Assembly: GCA_028690665.1 (NCBI GenBank)
Contig: JAQVAV010000002.1
Coordinates: forward strand, 248,001-312,000
From: Paludibacter sp.
GTDB lineage: Bacteria > Bacteroidota > Bacteroidia > Bacteroidales > Paludibacteraceae
Length of the DNA: 64,000 bases
Direction of reading: 5' to 3'
Part shown: piece after piece, positions 18,005 through 27,677 of the stretch
Layout of the letters: the number at the start of each line of letters is the position of its first letter
Position numbering within the stretch: the stretch's first letter is position 1
The notes under the pieces: generated by a model
What the model saw: the letters and a program-made list of their open reading frames with translations, nothing else
What the model was told of the DNA's origin: nothing
Databases searched by the model: none
Position numbers and translations under genes: made by a program

Positions 18005-18260
18005 TATTTTTTTTGAAATATTTGAAAAGTGCTGCAAAAAGATAGTTTTAGGTGGATAGATGCTTACTAAAATTTTATAAAGCTCTGAATAATTTTTCAA
18101 AATGTTTTGGTGGTTTGAAATGTTGATGTATTTTTGTGTCCGAAGCGAGATCTTTGTCATTATGATATTAAAATGATATATAATACATGAATATGTGGGG
18201 AGTATTTGTGATAAAATGATATATTGCTCTGCAAAACTGAAACAACGAAACAAAAAATAT

Positions 18261-18611
18261 ATGAAAAAAATTGAAGCAGTTATTCGTAAATCTAAATTTG
18301 AAGATGTGAAATCGGCATTGTATGATGCCGATATTGACTGGTTTTCTTATTGGGATATTACAGGTCTTGGAAAGTCGACTGAAGAACAGGTCGTGCGCGG
18401 TCAGGTTTTTAAATCTGGGTATATTCAACGTAGAATGTTGTCTATTGTTGTGCGCGATGTTAACCTTGAAAAAACGGTTAATGCGATTCTGAACTCGGCA
18501 TGGACCGGTGAAACCGGAGATGGGAAGATTTTTGTATACGATATTGAGGAAACATATCGTATCAGAACGAAAGAATCTGGTCCTGGGGCCCTTTATAATA
18601 TTGAGGATTAA
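18261..18611 (+). CDS. P-II nitrogen regulator (copy 2, T-loop Tyr replaced)
   Basis: This P-II paralogue of 116 residues starts at ATG 18261 (MKKIEAVIRKSKFEDV); an upstream in-frame ATG at 18195 would add 22 unrelated residues. The B-loop GDGKIF and the C-terminal RIRTKESGPGAL are intact. The T-loop is one residue shorter than copy 1 (RGQVF against YRATVY), and the position matching GlnB Tyr51 is Phe50; the residue matching Tyr46 is Val45. It therefore probably cannot be uridylylated there and would respond only to nucleotides and 2-oxoglutarate. It pairs with the amtB gene 46 bases downstream. Confidence 0.92.
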   Translation: MKKIEAVIRKSKFEDVKSALYDADIDWFSYWDITGLGKSTEEQVVRGQVFKSGYIQRRMLSIVVRDVNLEKTVNAILNSAWTGETGDGKIFVYDIEETYRIRTKESGPGALYNIED

Positions 18612-18657
18612 TTATACTAGTCCCTCCAATTTTATCTCACTTTAAGAAAACTATAAA

Positions 18658-20022
18658 ATGAAAAAATACATTCTTCTGGCAATATTGCCATTCCTTTTTT
18701 GTTCCTCTCTTTTTGCCCAGTCTTCAATAGCAGCTCCACAGATCAATGCGGGAGATACAGCGTGGATGATTGTGGCTACAGCACTTGTCTTATTTATGTC
18801 TATTCCCGGACTTGCTCTATTTTACGGTGGCTTGGTGCGTCGTAAAAATGTCCTGAATATATTTATGCAAATATTTATTTTGGTGGCGGTTATAAGTGTA
18901 GAATGGGTGGTTGTTGGTTACAGCAATGCTTTTAGTTCTAATTCTATAGAATGGCTGAAGCCTTATATAGGCGGTTTTGACTGGGCATTTTTGCACGGTA
19001 TTGGAGTTCAGGACTTAAGTCCGTATTTTATTACCAAGTCACAGACGGCTCTTGATGGTAGCCAGGTTGGTACAATTCCACACATTATATTTGTCATGTT
19101 TCAGGGTATGTTTGCAGTGATTACTCCTGCACTTATTGTAGGAGCATTCGCCGAACGTATTAATTTTAAGGGTTTCTTGGTCTTTTCAATCCTTTGGGCA
19201 CTGTTTATATATAATCCCGTTGCTCATTGGGTTTGGTCCGGTGATGGTTGGTTATATGCGCATGGTGCGCTTGATTTTGCAGGAGGTACGGTCGTACATG
19301 TAAATGCTGGTATTGCAGCTATTGTTACCGCTATTATGCTTGGGAAACGCCGGGATTATAAGGGACACGCAATACCTCCTCACAATATTACTTATGTTGC
19401 TATTGGTGCGGCTATGTTGTGGATCGGGTGGTTTGGTTTTAATGCCGGTAGTGGTTTGGCTGCTGATGGTATTGCTACTAATGCCCTTATGGTTACTCAT
19501 GTGGCTGCTGCTACTGCCGCTTTGACTTGGGCGTTACTCGATTGGTTTATTGATAAAAAACCAACGATTGTAGGTGTTAGTACGGGTGCAGTGGGAGGAT
19601 TGGTTGCTATTACCCCTGCAGCTGGTTTTGTGGACGTTACCGGGGCTTTGATTATTGGTGTTGCTGTGTCTTTGCTGTGTTTTGTGATGGTTGCTTATGT
19701 AAAACCGAAGCTTGGCTATGATGATTCTTTGGATGCTTTTGGCGTTCATGGTATGGGAGGAATTTTAGGTGCTATTCTTACCGGAGTGTTAGCAACTCCT
19801 GCGGTTCAGGCTGGTTATAGTGGTGCTTTGTTTGGAAATTGGCATCAGTTATGGGTTCAGGTTGAAGCTGTACTCGTGACAATTGGATTCTCCGGTATAG
19901 GCACATTTATTTTGTTTAAAATTACCGATAAATTGGTTGGAGTAAGAGTTGATGAAAAACTGGAAGCAATTGGCCTGGATGAAACGCAGCATGGTGAAAC
20001 TGCCTATACGAACTTTGATTAA
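18658..20022 (+). CDS. amtB: Ammonium transporter (copy 2, with signal peptide)
   Basis: This Amt channel of 454 residues opens with a cleavable signal peptide ending in LFAQ, as in E. coli AmtB. It then has 11 membrane helices, FYGGLVRRKNVLN in the first periplasmic/helix region, DFAGGTVVHVNAG with the first twin His, and DAFGVHGMGGILGAIL with the second. GAFAERINF is the conserved AERxxF segment. It is paired with P-II copy 2 and followed by RNA element B. The differing N terminus and sequence from copy 1 suggest old divergence and different operating conditions rather than a recent tandem duplication. Confidence 0.96.
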   Translation: MKKYILLAILPFLFCSSLFAQSSIAAPQINAGDTAWMIVATALVLFMSIPGLALFYGGLVRRKNVLNIFMQIFILVAVISVEWVVVGYSNAFSSNSIEWLKPYIGGFDWAFLHGIGVQDLSPYFITKSQTALDGSQVGTIPHIIFVMFQGMFAVITPALIVGAFAERINFKGFLVFSILWALFIYNPVAHWVWSGDGWLYAHGALDFAGGTVVHVNAGIAAIVTAIMLGKRRDYKGHAIPPHNITYVAIGAAMLWIGWFGFNAGSGLAADGIATNALMVTHVAAATAALTWALLDWFIDKKPTIVGVSTGAVGGLVAITPAAGFVDVTGALIIGVAVSLLCFVMVAYVKPKLGYDDSLDAFGVHGMGGILGAILTGVLATPAVQAGYSGALFGNWHQLWVQVEAVLVTIGFSGIGTFILFKITDKLVGVRVDEKLEAIGLDETQHGETAYTNFD

Positions 20023-20190
20023 TTTTATCGAACAGTACACCTCAATATATTTTGTCTGGCAGGTTTTATGGTGGGGGCGAAATATTTTATATAATTGGAA
20101 TACATAATTTTGAGGTAAAAGAAAGATTTTGCCTGAATGAGAATAATGTAATTAGAAGTAGAAATTAAACGATAATAAGTATAAAGATAA

Positions 20191-20282
20191 ACACGGTAAT
20201 TTAAATCTGTTGACTTATCGTGTGTTTTTTAGTTTTATTGTTTCGGGCAGACTACTTCGTGATGAAATAGTCTGCTTTTTTC
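20191..20282 (+). ncRNA. Two-hairpin RNA element B (candidate sRNA or tandem terminator)
   Basis: Hairpin 1: ACACGGT (20191-20197) pairs with ATCGTGT (20217-20223), extended by AA/TT. Hairpin 2: GCAGACTA (20247-20254) pairs with TAGTCTGC (20268-20275), followed by six T. It matches element A in order, spacing and connecting sequence. The stem has G-C to A-T and G-T to A-T changes that maintain pairing. It lies 170 bases after amtB copy 2, where no other terminator is seen. The remaining gap up to 20547 is A+T-rich with nothing recognisable. Confidence 0.65.
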
Positions 20283-20547
20283 TTTATTTGAAATGAATTT
20301 TCGTAAGAGAATGTAAAAGCATGTAGGGCCTGTTTATTTTTATTTTACAGGTGATAAAAATGTATATTTTTTGAAATTTAGTATTTATTTTGTATGAATA
20401 TACTATTTTGGAATATGCTTAGTGTGTATAAAAAGTTATAATATGTTTTAAATATAGGTATATTTGTTTTGAAATGATATTTTTTATATTAAAAACGTTT
20501 TAAATTTGTTTTTGAAGGTATAATTATTTTAAAAATAAAATTTATAC

Positions 20548-20578
20548 TTGGAAAAAACTGTCATTTTAATTATTTTTG
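20548..20578 (+). promoter_or_regulatory. Promoter of the glutamine synthetase gene
   Basis: TTG (20548-20550) and TATTTTTG (20571-20578) are 20 bases apart, matching the Bacteroidota -33/-7 consensus. The start would be near 20584, about 75 bases before the ATG. Confidence 0.75.
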
Positions 20579-20660
20579 CCTACATTTAAAAACATATAGA
20601 AAGCTGAATTGAGATTTAAATTAAAAAAAATAAAACAAATAATTCAATAACACAACAATT

Positions 20661-22859
20661 ATGTCATCAACATTAAGATTTAATGCAGTTGAAGAAGCTT
20701 TTAAGAAAAAAGCTCTATGTGTAAGTGCTCCGGAGAAATATACTTCGGACTATTACGGAAAGTATGTTTTCAATAGTAAAGCAATGTCAAAATATTTGTC
20801 AAAGGATACATTGAAAGCGTTGAAAAATGTAATTACTGGTGGTGCTGTTCTCGATTTGACTTTGGCGAATCAAATTGCTGCCGGAATGAAATTGTGGGCA
20901 ACAGATTTAGGTGCAACGCACTACACTCACTGGTTTCAACCATTGACTGACGGTACTGCAGAAAAACATGATTCATTTATTGATTATGCAGGAGCTCCGG
21001 GTGAGGATATTATTGAGGATTTTTCCGGAAAACTTCTTGTTCAGCAGGAACCGGATGCTTCTTCTTTCCCGAGTGGAGGTATTCGTAGTACTTTCGAAGC
21101 TCGCGGATATACTGCATGGGACCCATCTTCTCCTGCTTTTGTTATGGATGACACTTTGGTAATTCCTACTATTTTCTTCTCATATACAGGTGAAGCTCTC
21201 GATATGAAAGCTCCTCTGAAAAAAGCACTCGCAGCTGTTGATAAAGCCGCAGTCGCTGTATGCCAGATGTTTGATCCTAACGTAAAAAAAGTAAGTGCAT
21301 ACCTTGGTTGGGAACAGGAGTATTTCCTGATTGATGAAGGTTTGTACGCAATACGTCCTGACTTGTTGTTGACCGGACGTACATTGCTTGGACATGAATC
21401 AGCTAAAAATCAGCAATTGGAAGATCACTATTTTGGTGCTGTTCCAACACGCGTTGCTGCATTTATGAAGGATCTCGAATTTGAAGGTTACAAATTTGGT
21501 ATTCCTTTGAAAACCCGTCACAATGAAGTGGCACCCAATCAGTTTGAACTAGCTCCTATTTTTGGTGAAGTAAACTTGGCGGTAGACCAGAACCTTTTGG
21601 TTATATCTTTGATGAAAAAGGTGGCTTGTCGTCATGGATTCCGTGTGTTGTTGCACGAAAAACCATTTGCCGGAATTAATGGTTCAGGTAAACATAACAA
21701 CTGGTCATTGGGTACAGATACTGGTGTAATTCTTTATGCTCCGGGTAAAAATGCAGAAGAAAATCTTCAGTTCATTACATTCATCACTAATACATTGATG
21801 GCTGTTTACAAACATAATGCATTGCTGAAAGCTTCTATCATGACTGCTCAGAATGCTCACCGTCTGGGAGCAAATGAGGCACCTCCTGCAATTATTTCTG
21901 CTTTCTTGGGATCTCAGTTAAGTGCAGTTCTTGATAAAATAGAAAATAGCACAAGCGAAGAAGCTATCATTATTGATGATAAAAAGAAATTGAAATTGGA
22001 TATCCCTCACATCCCTGAAGTATTCCTTGATAATACAGATCGCAACCGTACTTCGCCATTTGCATTTACAGGAAACCGTTTTGAGTTCCGTGCTGTAGGT
22101 TCTTCGGCTAACTGTTCTTCTGCTATGACAGCTTTGAATACAGCTGTAGCAGCTCAGCTTATTGAATTTAAAGCTGAAGTTGACGCAAAAATGGCAGCCG
22201 GTGAAAGTAAGGAAAAAGCTCTGTTTGAAGTTATCAAATCATACATTAAGGCTTCTAAAGCTATCCGTTTCGATGGAAATGGTTACAGCGAAGAATGGAA
22301 AGCCGAAGCTGCAAAACGTGGTTTGGATTGCGAAACAAGTGCTCCTAAAATCTTTAATGCTTATACTACTGAGTCAAGTATTGAATTGTTTACAAAACTT
22401 GGAGTATTGACAGAAAAAGAACTTGAATCACGTAACGAAGTAAAATGGGAAACCTATACTAAATGGATTCAGATTGAAGCCCGCGTGTTAGGTGATTTGA
22501 TTTTGAATCATATCATTCCGGTTGCAACTCGTTATCAAAGCATGCTTCTTGATAATGTTGCAAAGATTAAAGCTACATTCCCTGCAGATAAAGTTGAGAG
22601 TCTTAACAAACTGAATAGTCAGTTAATTGTGGAAATCGGAGAACGTGTAGCTATTATCAAAAATGCTGTAGATGATATGGTTGATACTCGCCGTAAGATC
22701 AACAAAATTGAAAGTGAATATGAAAAAGCAGTGGCTTATCACGACAAAGTGTTGCCATACTTTGAAACTATTCGTTACAATGTTGATAAACTCGAACTTA
22801 TTGTTGATGATGAAATGTGGACATTACCTAAATACCGGGAATTGTTGTTCATTCGATAA
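20661..22859 (+). CDS. glnN: Glutamine synthetase type III
   Basis: This cytoplasmic enzyme of 732 residues makes glutamine from glutamate, ammonia and ATP. The length and sequence are those of the large GSIII class, typical of Bacteroides and cyanobacteria (GSI is about 450-470). Landmarks include the GSIII-specific N-terminal region with THYTHWFQP and SSFPSGG, the glutamate/metal-binding region WEQEYFLID, the ATP-binding KTRHNEVAPNQFE, INGSGKHNNWS, and a C-terminal helical part with ESEYEKAVAYHD. It has its own promoter and ends at a weak terminator. It lies immediately upstream of the GOGAT genes, giving a GS/GOGAT unit. Confidence 0.96.
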   Translation: MSSTLRFNAVEEAFKKKALCVSAPEKYTSDYYGKYVFNSKAMSKYLSKDTLKALKNVITGGAVLDLTLANQIAAGMKLWATDLGATHYTHWFQPLTDGTAEKHDSFIDYAGAPGEDIIEDFSGKLLVQQEPDASSFPSGGIRSTFEARGYTAWDPSSPAFVMDDTLVIPTIFFSYTGEALDMKAPLKKALAAVDKAAVAVCQMFDPNVKKVSAYLGWEQEYFLIDEGLYAIRPDLLLTGRTLLGHESAKNQQLEDHYFGAVPTRVAAFMKDLEFEGYKFGIPLKTRHNEVAPNQFELAPIFGEVNLAVDQNLLVISLMKKVACRHGFRVLLHEKPFAGINGSGKHNNWSLGTDTGVILYAPGKNAEENLQFITFITNTLMAVYKHNALLKASIMTAQNAHRLGANEAPPAIISAFLGSQLSAVLDKIENSTSEEAIIIDDKKKLKLDIPHIPEVFLDNTDRNRTSPFAFTGNRFEFRAVGSSANCSSAMTALNTAVAAQLIEFKAEVDAKMAAGESKEKALFEVIKSYIKASKAIRFDGNGYSEEWKAEAAKRGLDCETSAPKIFNAYTTESSIELFTKLGVLTEKELESRNEVKWETYTKWIQIEARVLGDLILNHIIPVATRYQSMLLDNVAKIKATFPADKVESLNKLNSQLIVEIGERVAIIKNAVDDMVDTRRKINKIESEYEKAVAYHDKVLPYFETIRYNVDKLELIVDDEMWTLPKYRELLFIR

Positions 22860-22900
22860 GCAAGTTCACTAAAAGTTGTAAATTGCGATAATTTATATTC

Positions 22901-22939
22901 ATAGTGGGAGGCTTGAAAATAAGTACTCCCACTATTTTC
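22901..22939 (+). terminator. Hairpin after glnN
   Basis: ATAGTGGGAG (22901-22910) and CTCCCACTAT (22926-22935) form a perfect 10-bp stem with a 15-base loop. The following T run is only three or four bases, so termination may be partial and allow some expression of gltB. Confidence 0.7.
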
Positions 22940-23035
22940 ACAACAATAGAACAATAAAACTTAAAGACAATATAAACAGAAGTTGTTCGTGAAAGCACGA
23001 TAACGAACTGATTTATTATTAACCAAATAAACTTT

Positions 23036-26000
23036 ATGAGTTCAACCCCATTACATATTGACGAATATGAGCAGCGTTCGCTGTACTCATTTCAAAACGA
23101 ACATGATGCATGTGGTGTAGGTCTAGTTTTAAACCTATACGGTGAGAAATCGCACGAAATTGTTGAAAAAGGTCTTCAGGTACTTGAAAATATGGTGCAC
23201 CGTGGTGCAGAAAGTGCCGATAACAAAACCGGTGATGGTGCCGGAATTTTAGTGCAGATTCCTCACGAATTTATTTTGCTTCAGGGTATTCCGGTACCGG
23301 CAAAGGGAAAATACGGAACAGGTCTTGTTTTCCTGCCTAAAGATGCCGAAAAAGCACAACTTTGCCTGAATGTTATTAAAGAACATTTGGAAAAAGACGG
23401 ACTGAATCTTTTAGCTACTCGTGAAGTGCCTGTGAACAGTGATATTCTTGGACAAATATCAGCGTCCAATGAACCTCTCATTAAACAGATTTTTGTTACA
23501 GGCGACCATAGTCAACAGGAAGAATTGGAACACAAACTTTATGTTGTTCGTAAAAAAATTGAAAAGGCTATTCTTAAATCGAATATATCCAAAGATCGTA
23601 GCTTTTATATTGTGAGTCTTTCGACCAAGCAAATGGTTTATAAAGGAATGCTCACTTCCCTCCAGTTGCGTGATTACTATCCGGATCTTACTAATCCGAA
23701 TTTTACCAGCGGTATATCATTAGTACACTCCCGTTTTAGTACGAATACATTTCCGACTTGGGATTTGGCTCAGCCCTTCCGTATGTTAGGGCACAACGGT
23801 GAAATCAATACAATTCGCGGTAACCGTCAGTGGATGGAATCACGCGAAAGTGTTTTGAAATCAGATCAGTTGGGAAATCTTCAGGAGCTTTATCCTATTG
23901 TACAACCGGGCATGAGCGATAGTGCAACACTTGATAATGTCCTGGAATTCCTTGTGATGTCAGGCAAGAGTTTGCCACACGCTATGGCAATGCTTGTACC
24001 TGAAAGCTGGAACGCAAAAAATCCTATTTCAGACAATCTTCGTGCGTTCTACGAATATCACAGTACTTTTATGGAACCATGGGATGGGCCTGCGACACTT
24101 TTGTTTAGTGATGGACGTTATGCCGGAGGTATGCTTGACCGCAACGGACTTCGTCCTGCACGTTATCTTGTAACACATGATAATATCATGGTAATTGCAT
24201 CAGAAACGGGAACTATTGAATTTGCACCTGAGAGAATTAAAGAAAAAGGTCGCCTGAAGCCAGGTAAAATGTTGATGGTCGATACTGAACTCGGACACAT
24301 TTACTACGATCATGAATTGAAAGAAGGTTTAGCTAAAGCATTCCCGTATCGTGAATGGCTAAAAAAGAACTGTATAAACCTCGATGATATTAAATCGGGA
24401 CGGACAGTAAAAAATGAGGTGCCTAATTTCCAAATTCTGGAACACGCTTTCGGTTATTCAAAGGAAGACATTGAAAAGCTGATTATTCCTATGACTAATG
24501 CAGGATATGAGCCGACATCTTCTATGGGAAATGATGTTACATTACCTGTGTTTTCGGATAAACCTCAGCGCTTGTTCAATTATTTCCGTCAGCAGTTTGC
24601 TCAGGTAACCAATCCGCCGATTGACCCGATTCGTGAGGAACTGGTTATGTCGTTAACTGGTTATGTTGGTTCTGTAAATCAGAATCTCTTAGAGCCTGCT
24701 CTTGAAATTTGTAAAATGGTCAAACTGAAAAGTCCGGTACTTACGAATACCCAGTTTGATATTTTGATGAATTTGAATTATAAAGGGTTTTATACTATTT
24801 CATTACCAATGCTTTTCGATCCTAAAAAAGGAGCCAAGGGTCTTGAATCTGCTATTCAGGAACTTTGTATTGCAGTTGAAAAGGCAGTGGATGATGGTAA
24901 AAATTATATTGTGCTCAGCGACAGGGGAGTGGATGCTAATCATGCTCCGATACCTTCGTTGTTGGCTGTTTCAGCTGTTCATTTGTATTTGGTACAGAAA
25001 CGTAAAAGAATGCAGATCGACATCGTCGTTGAATCAGCAGAACCTCGCGAGGTCATGCATTTTGCATTGTTGTTCGGTTTCGGAGCAAATGCCGTAAATC
25101 CGTATATGGTTTTTGCAATTCTGAATGATAAAATTAAGTCCGGGGAAATTAGTCTGGATATGGAATCAGCAACTAAACATTATATTAAGGCTGTAAATAA
25201 AGGGTTGCTTAAAGTACTTTCGAAAATGGGTAATTCCACTTTACGTAGCTATCGTGGAGCTCATATATTTGAAGCGGTGGGAATTTCCTCCGATTTCTTG
25301 GATAAATATTTTAAAGGAATATCTTCTGCCATAGGAGGAATTGACATGGAAGATGTTACCCGTGAGGTACTTCGTCCGTATACAGAAGCATTTTTCCCGG
25401 AAGAAGGAAGTGATCCTGCAAAATTATATAATTTAGGCCTTTATGCATATCGCCGTGAAGGAGAAGAACATGCCTGGAATCCTGAAACAATTGCCCGTTT
25501 GCAAATTGCTACAAGAACAGGGAGTTACGAAAAATATAAAGAATATGTAAAAGCGGTGGATGCAAAAGCCAATCCGATTTTTATTCGTGATTTGCTGGAT
25601 TATAAATCAAATCCGATCAGTATTGATGAGGTAGAACCTGTCGAAAACATTATGAAACGCTTTGTAACAGGAGCAATGTCGTATGGTTCTATCAGCCGTG
25701 AAGCGCACGAAGCCATGGCTATGGCTATGAATAAAATTGGCGGACGTAGTAACACAGGTGAAGGTGGTGAAGATCCTGAACGTTATAAAAAACGTGAAGA
25801 TGGTTTGAGTACGCGTAGTGCTATCAAACAGGTTGCTTCCGGACGTTTTGGTGTAACTGCCGAATATCTGGTTAATGCAGACGAAATTCAAATTAAAATA
25901 GCACAAGGTGCAAAACCGGGTGAAGGAGGACAGCTTCCTGGATATAAGGTAGATAAGGTTATTGCTAAAACCCGTCACTCAATTCCTGGAATTTCGTTGA

Positions 26001-27565
26001 TTTCGCCTCCTCCGCATCACGATATTTATTCAATTGAAGATCTTGCTCAGCTGATTTACGATTTGAAAAATATTAATCCTGCTGCAACAATCAGTGTGAA
26101 ACTGGTTTCTGAAACCGGTGTGGGTACTATTGCTGCCGGTGTTGCCAAAGCCAAAGCCGATTTGATTTTGATCAGTGGTACTGAAGGTGGAACCGGTGCT
26201 AGCCCTTCAAGCTCTATTAAACATGCAGGACTTCCATTGGAAATCGGTTTAGCTGAAACTCAGCAGACTTTAGTATTGAATAATCTTCGCGGACAGGTTC
26301 GTTTACAGACAGATGGTCAGTTAAAAACCGGTCGGGATATTGTTCTTGCAGCGTTACTTGGTGCTGAAGAATACGGATTTGCAACCAGTGCATTGATTAT
26401 TCTTGGTTGTGTAATGATGCGTAAATGTCACCTGAATACTTGCCCGGTAGGGGTTGCAACTCAGGATGAAGTTTTACGCAAACATTTTACGGGTAAATAT
26501 GAATATCTGGTTAATTTCTTCCATTTTATAGCTCAGGATGTCCGTGAACATTTAGCTCAATTGGGATTCCGTAGTTTGGATGAAATCGTTGGACGTGCTG
26601 ACTTGCTGGTACGTAAAGAGCACGTTGGTGGTAGTGCGAAAATAGCAAAAGTAGATCTTTCTAAGATTCTTTATGTTCCTCACAATGGAGCTGCTTTACG
26701 TAAAGTGATAGATCAGAATCATAAAATAGATAAAGTTCTTGATCGGGAATTAATCAAAAAATCACTACCTGCACTTGACTTGTGTATGCCGGTTGAGATT
26801 AAATCGAAAATTAAGAATACCGACCGTACTGTAGGTGCAATGCTTTCGGGTGAAATTGCAAAACGTTACGGGGAAGCAGGTTTACCAAATGAAACTATCA
26901 AAGCTTATTTTACAGGTTCTGCTGGTCAGAGCTTCGGAGCTTTTCTAAGCAAAGGGGTATTCTTCCAGCTCGAAGGGGAAGCAAACGACTATGTCGGCAA
27001 AGGGCTTTCAGGCGGTAAAATTGTTGTTGTTGCGCCTAAACAAAGTACATTTAAGCCAGAAGAAAATATTATTGCAGGTAATACACTCCTGTATGGTGCT
27101 ACTTCAGGAGAAGTGTATATCAATGGTGTTGTAGGAGAACGTTTCTGTGTTCGTAATTCCGGTGCAACTGCCGTTGTTGAAGGAGCAGGCGACCACTGCT
27201 GTGAATATATGACTGGCGGACGTACTGTAGTACTTGGTAAAACAGGACGTAATTTTGCTGCCGGTATGAGTGGTGGTGTTGCTTACGTACTTGATGAAGT
27301 TGGAGATTTTGATTTCTATTGTAATATGGAAATGGTTGAACTTTCATTGATTGAAGACAGCCATGACAGTAAAGAAGTGAAGTCACTCATCGAAAATCAT
27401 TACAGATATACAAATAGTACTTTGGCTAAAAAGATTCTCGACAACTGGAAAGATTATGTTGATAAATTCATTAAAGTAGTTCCTATTGAATATAAGAAAG
27501 TTCTTCAGGAAGAAAAAATGGAAGCTATCAACAAAAAAATTGCACAAGTTGAACGAGACTACTAA
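23036..27565 (+). CDS. gltB: Glutamate synthase, large (alpha) subunit
   Basis: This GOGAT large subunit of 1509 residues transfers the amide of glutamine to 2-oxoglutarate. The N-terminal glutaminase nucleophile is C26 (ACGVGL), exposed after removal of a 25-residue propeptide, as usual. The central domain and FMN-binding synthase domain follow (about 800-1170, with the TGEGGEDPERY motif). The 3Fe-4S cysteines are in CVMMRKCHLNTCPVG. A C-terminal beta-helix GXGXG domain (about 1265-1450) runs to the end. The length is normal. The gltD gene follows after 112 bases, and glnN lies upstream. A small hairpin-forming leader (GTTCG...CGAAC, near 22984-23007) lies upstream. Confidence 0.97.
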   Translation: MSSTPLHIDEYEQRSLYSFQNEHDACGVGLVLNLYGEKSHEIVEKGLQVLENMVHRGAESADNKTGDGAGILVQIPHEFILLQGIPVPAKGKYGTGLVFLPKDAEKAQLCLNVIKEHLEKDGLNLLATREVPVNSDILGQISASNEPLIKQIFVTGDHSQQEELEHKLYVVRKKIEKAILKSNISKDRSFYIVSLSTKQMVYKGMLTSLQLRDYYPDLTNPNFTSGISLVHSRFSTNTFPTWDLAQPFRMLGHNGEINTIRGNRQWMESRESVLKSDQLGNLQELYPIVQPGMSDSATLDNVLEFLVMSGKSLPHAMAMLVPESWNAKNPISDNLRAFYEYHSTFMEPWDGPATLLFSDGRYAGGMLDRNGLRPARYLVTHDNIMVIASETGTIEFAPERIKEKGRLKPGKMLMVDTELGHIYYDHELKEGLAKAFPYREWLKKNCINLDDIKSGRTVKNEVPNFQILEHAFGYSKEDIEKLIIPMTNAGYEPTSSMGNDVTLPVFSDKPQRLFNYFRQQFAQVTNPPIDPIREELVMSLTGYVGSVNQNLLEPALEICKMVKLKSPVLTNTQFDILMNLNYKGFYTISLPMLFDPKKGAKGLESAIQELCIAVEKAVDDGKNYIVLSDRGVDANHAPIPSLLAVSAVHLYLVQKRKRMQIDIVVESAEPREVMHFALLFGFGANAVNPYMVFAILNDKIKSGEISLDMESATKHYIKAVNKGLLKVLSKMGNSTLRSYRGAHIFEAVGISSDFLDKYFKGISSAIGGIDMEDVTREVLRPYTEAFFPEEGSDPAKLYNLGLYAYRREGEEHAWNPETIARLQIATRTGSYEKYKEYVKAVDAKANPIFIRDLLDYKSNPISIDEVEPVENIMKRFVTGAMSYGSISREAHEAMAMAMNKIGGRSNTGEGGEDPERYKKREDGLSTRSAIKQVASGRFGVTAEYLVNADEIQIKIAQGAKPGEGGQLPGYKVDKVIAKTRHSIPGISLISPPPHHDIYSIEDLAQLIYDLKNINPAATISVKLVSETGVGTIAAGVAKAKADLILISGTEGGTGASPSSSIKHAGLPLEIGLAETQQTLVLNNLRGQVRLQTDGQLKTGRDIVLAALLGAEEYGFATSALIILGCVMMRKCHLNTCPVGVATQDEVLRKHFTGKYEYLVNFFHFIAQDVREHLAQLGFRSLDEIVGRADLLVRKEHVGGSAKIAKVDLSKILYVPHNGAALRKVIDQNHKIDKVLDRELIKKSLPALDLCMPVEIKSKIKNTDRTVGAMLSGEIAKRYGEAGLPNETIKAYFTGSAGQSFGAFLSKGVFFQLEGEANDYVGKGLSGGKIVVVAPKQSTFKPEENIIAGNTLLYGATSGEVYINGVVGERFCVRNSGATAVVEGAGDHCCEYMTGGRTVVLGKTGRNFAAGMSGGVAYVLDEVGDFDFYCNMEMVELSLIEDSHDSKEVKSLIENHYRYTNSTLAKKILDNWKDYVDKFIKVVPIEYKKVLQEEKMEAINKKIAQVERDY

Positions 27566-27570
27566 AATGG

Positions 27571-27670
27571 TCCCTGATTTTCCTAAGGGGAGGTTAGGAG
27601 AGCAAACAATAAAATTATAAACAATTAAAAAAGAACCCGGAGTTCCCCGTTTTGGGGAATTGAGGGGGCT
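27571..27670. repeat. Short G/C-tract inverted repeats between gltB and gltD
   Basis: Two small inverted repeats are visible: CCTAA/TTAGG around 27582-27598 and TTCCCC/GGGGAA at 27643-27659, with G-rich runs after each. They resemble the short G/C-tract intergenic repeats scattered in some Bacteroidota genomes (from memory). The second could fold just before the gltD start codon at 27678. Confidence 0.5.
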
Positions 27671-27677
27671 AAATAAT

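Noticed and set aside
17917-20282. Elements A and B as a CRISPR-like or transposon repeat
   Set aside because: There are only two copies, each after an amtB gene, with no spacers, no terminal inverted repeats and no cas or transposase genes.
22984-23007. Regulatory RNA in the gltB leader
   Set aside because: Only short (5 bp) alternative stems can be drawn, and these occur often by chance.
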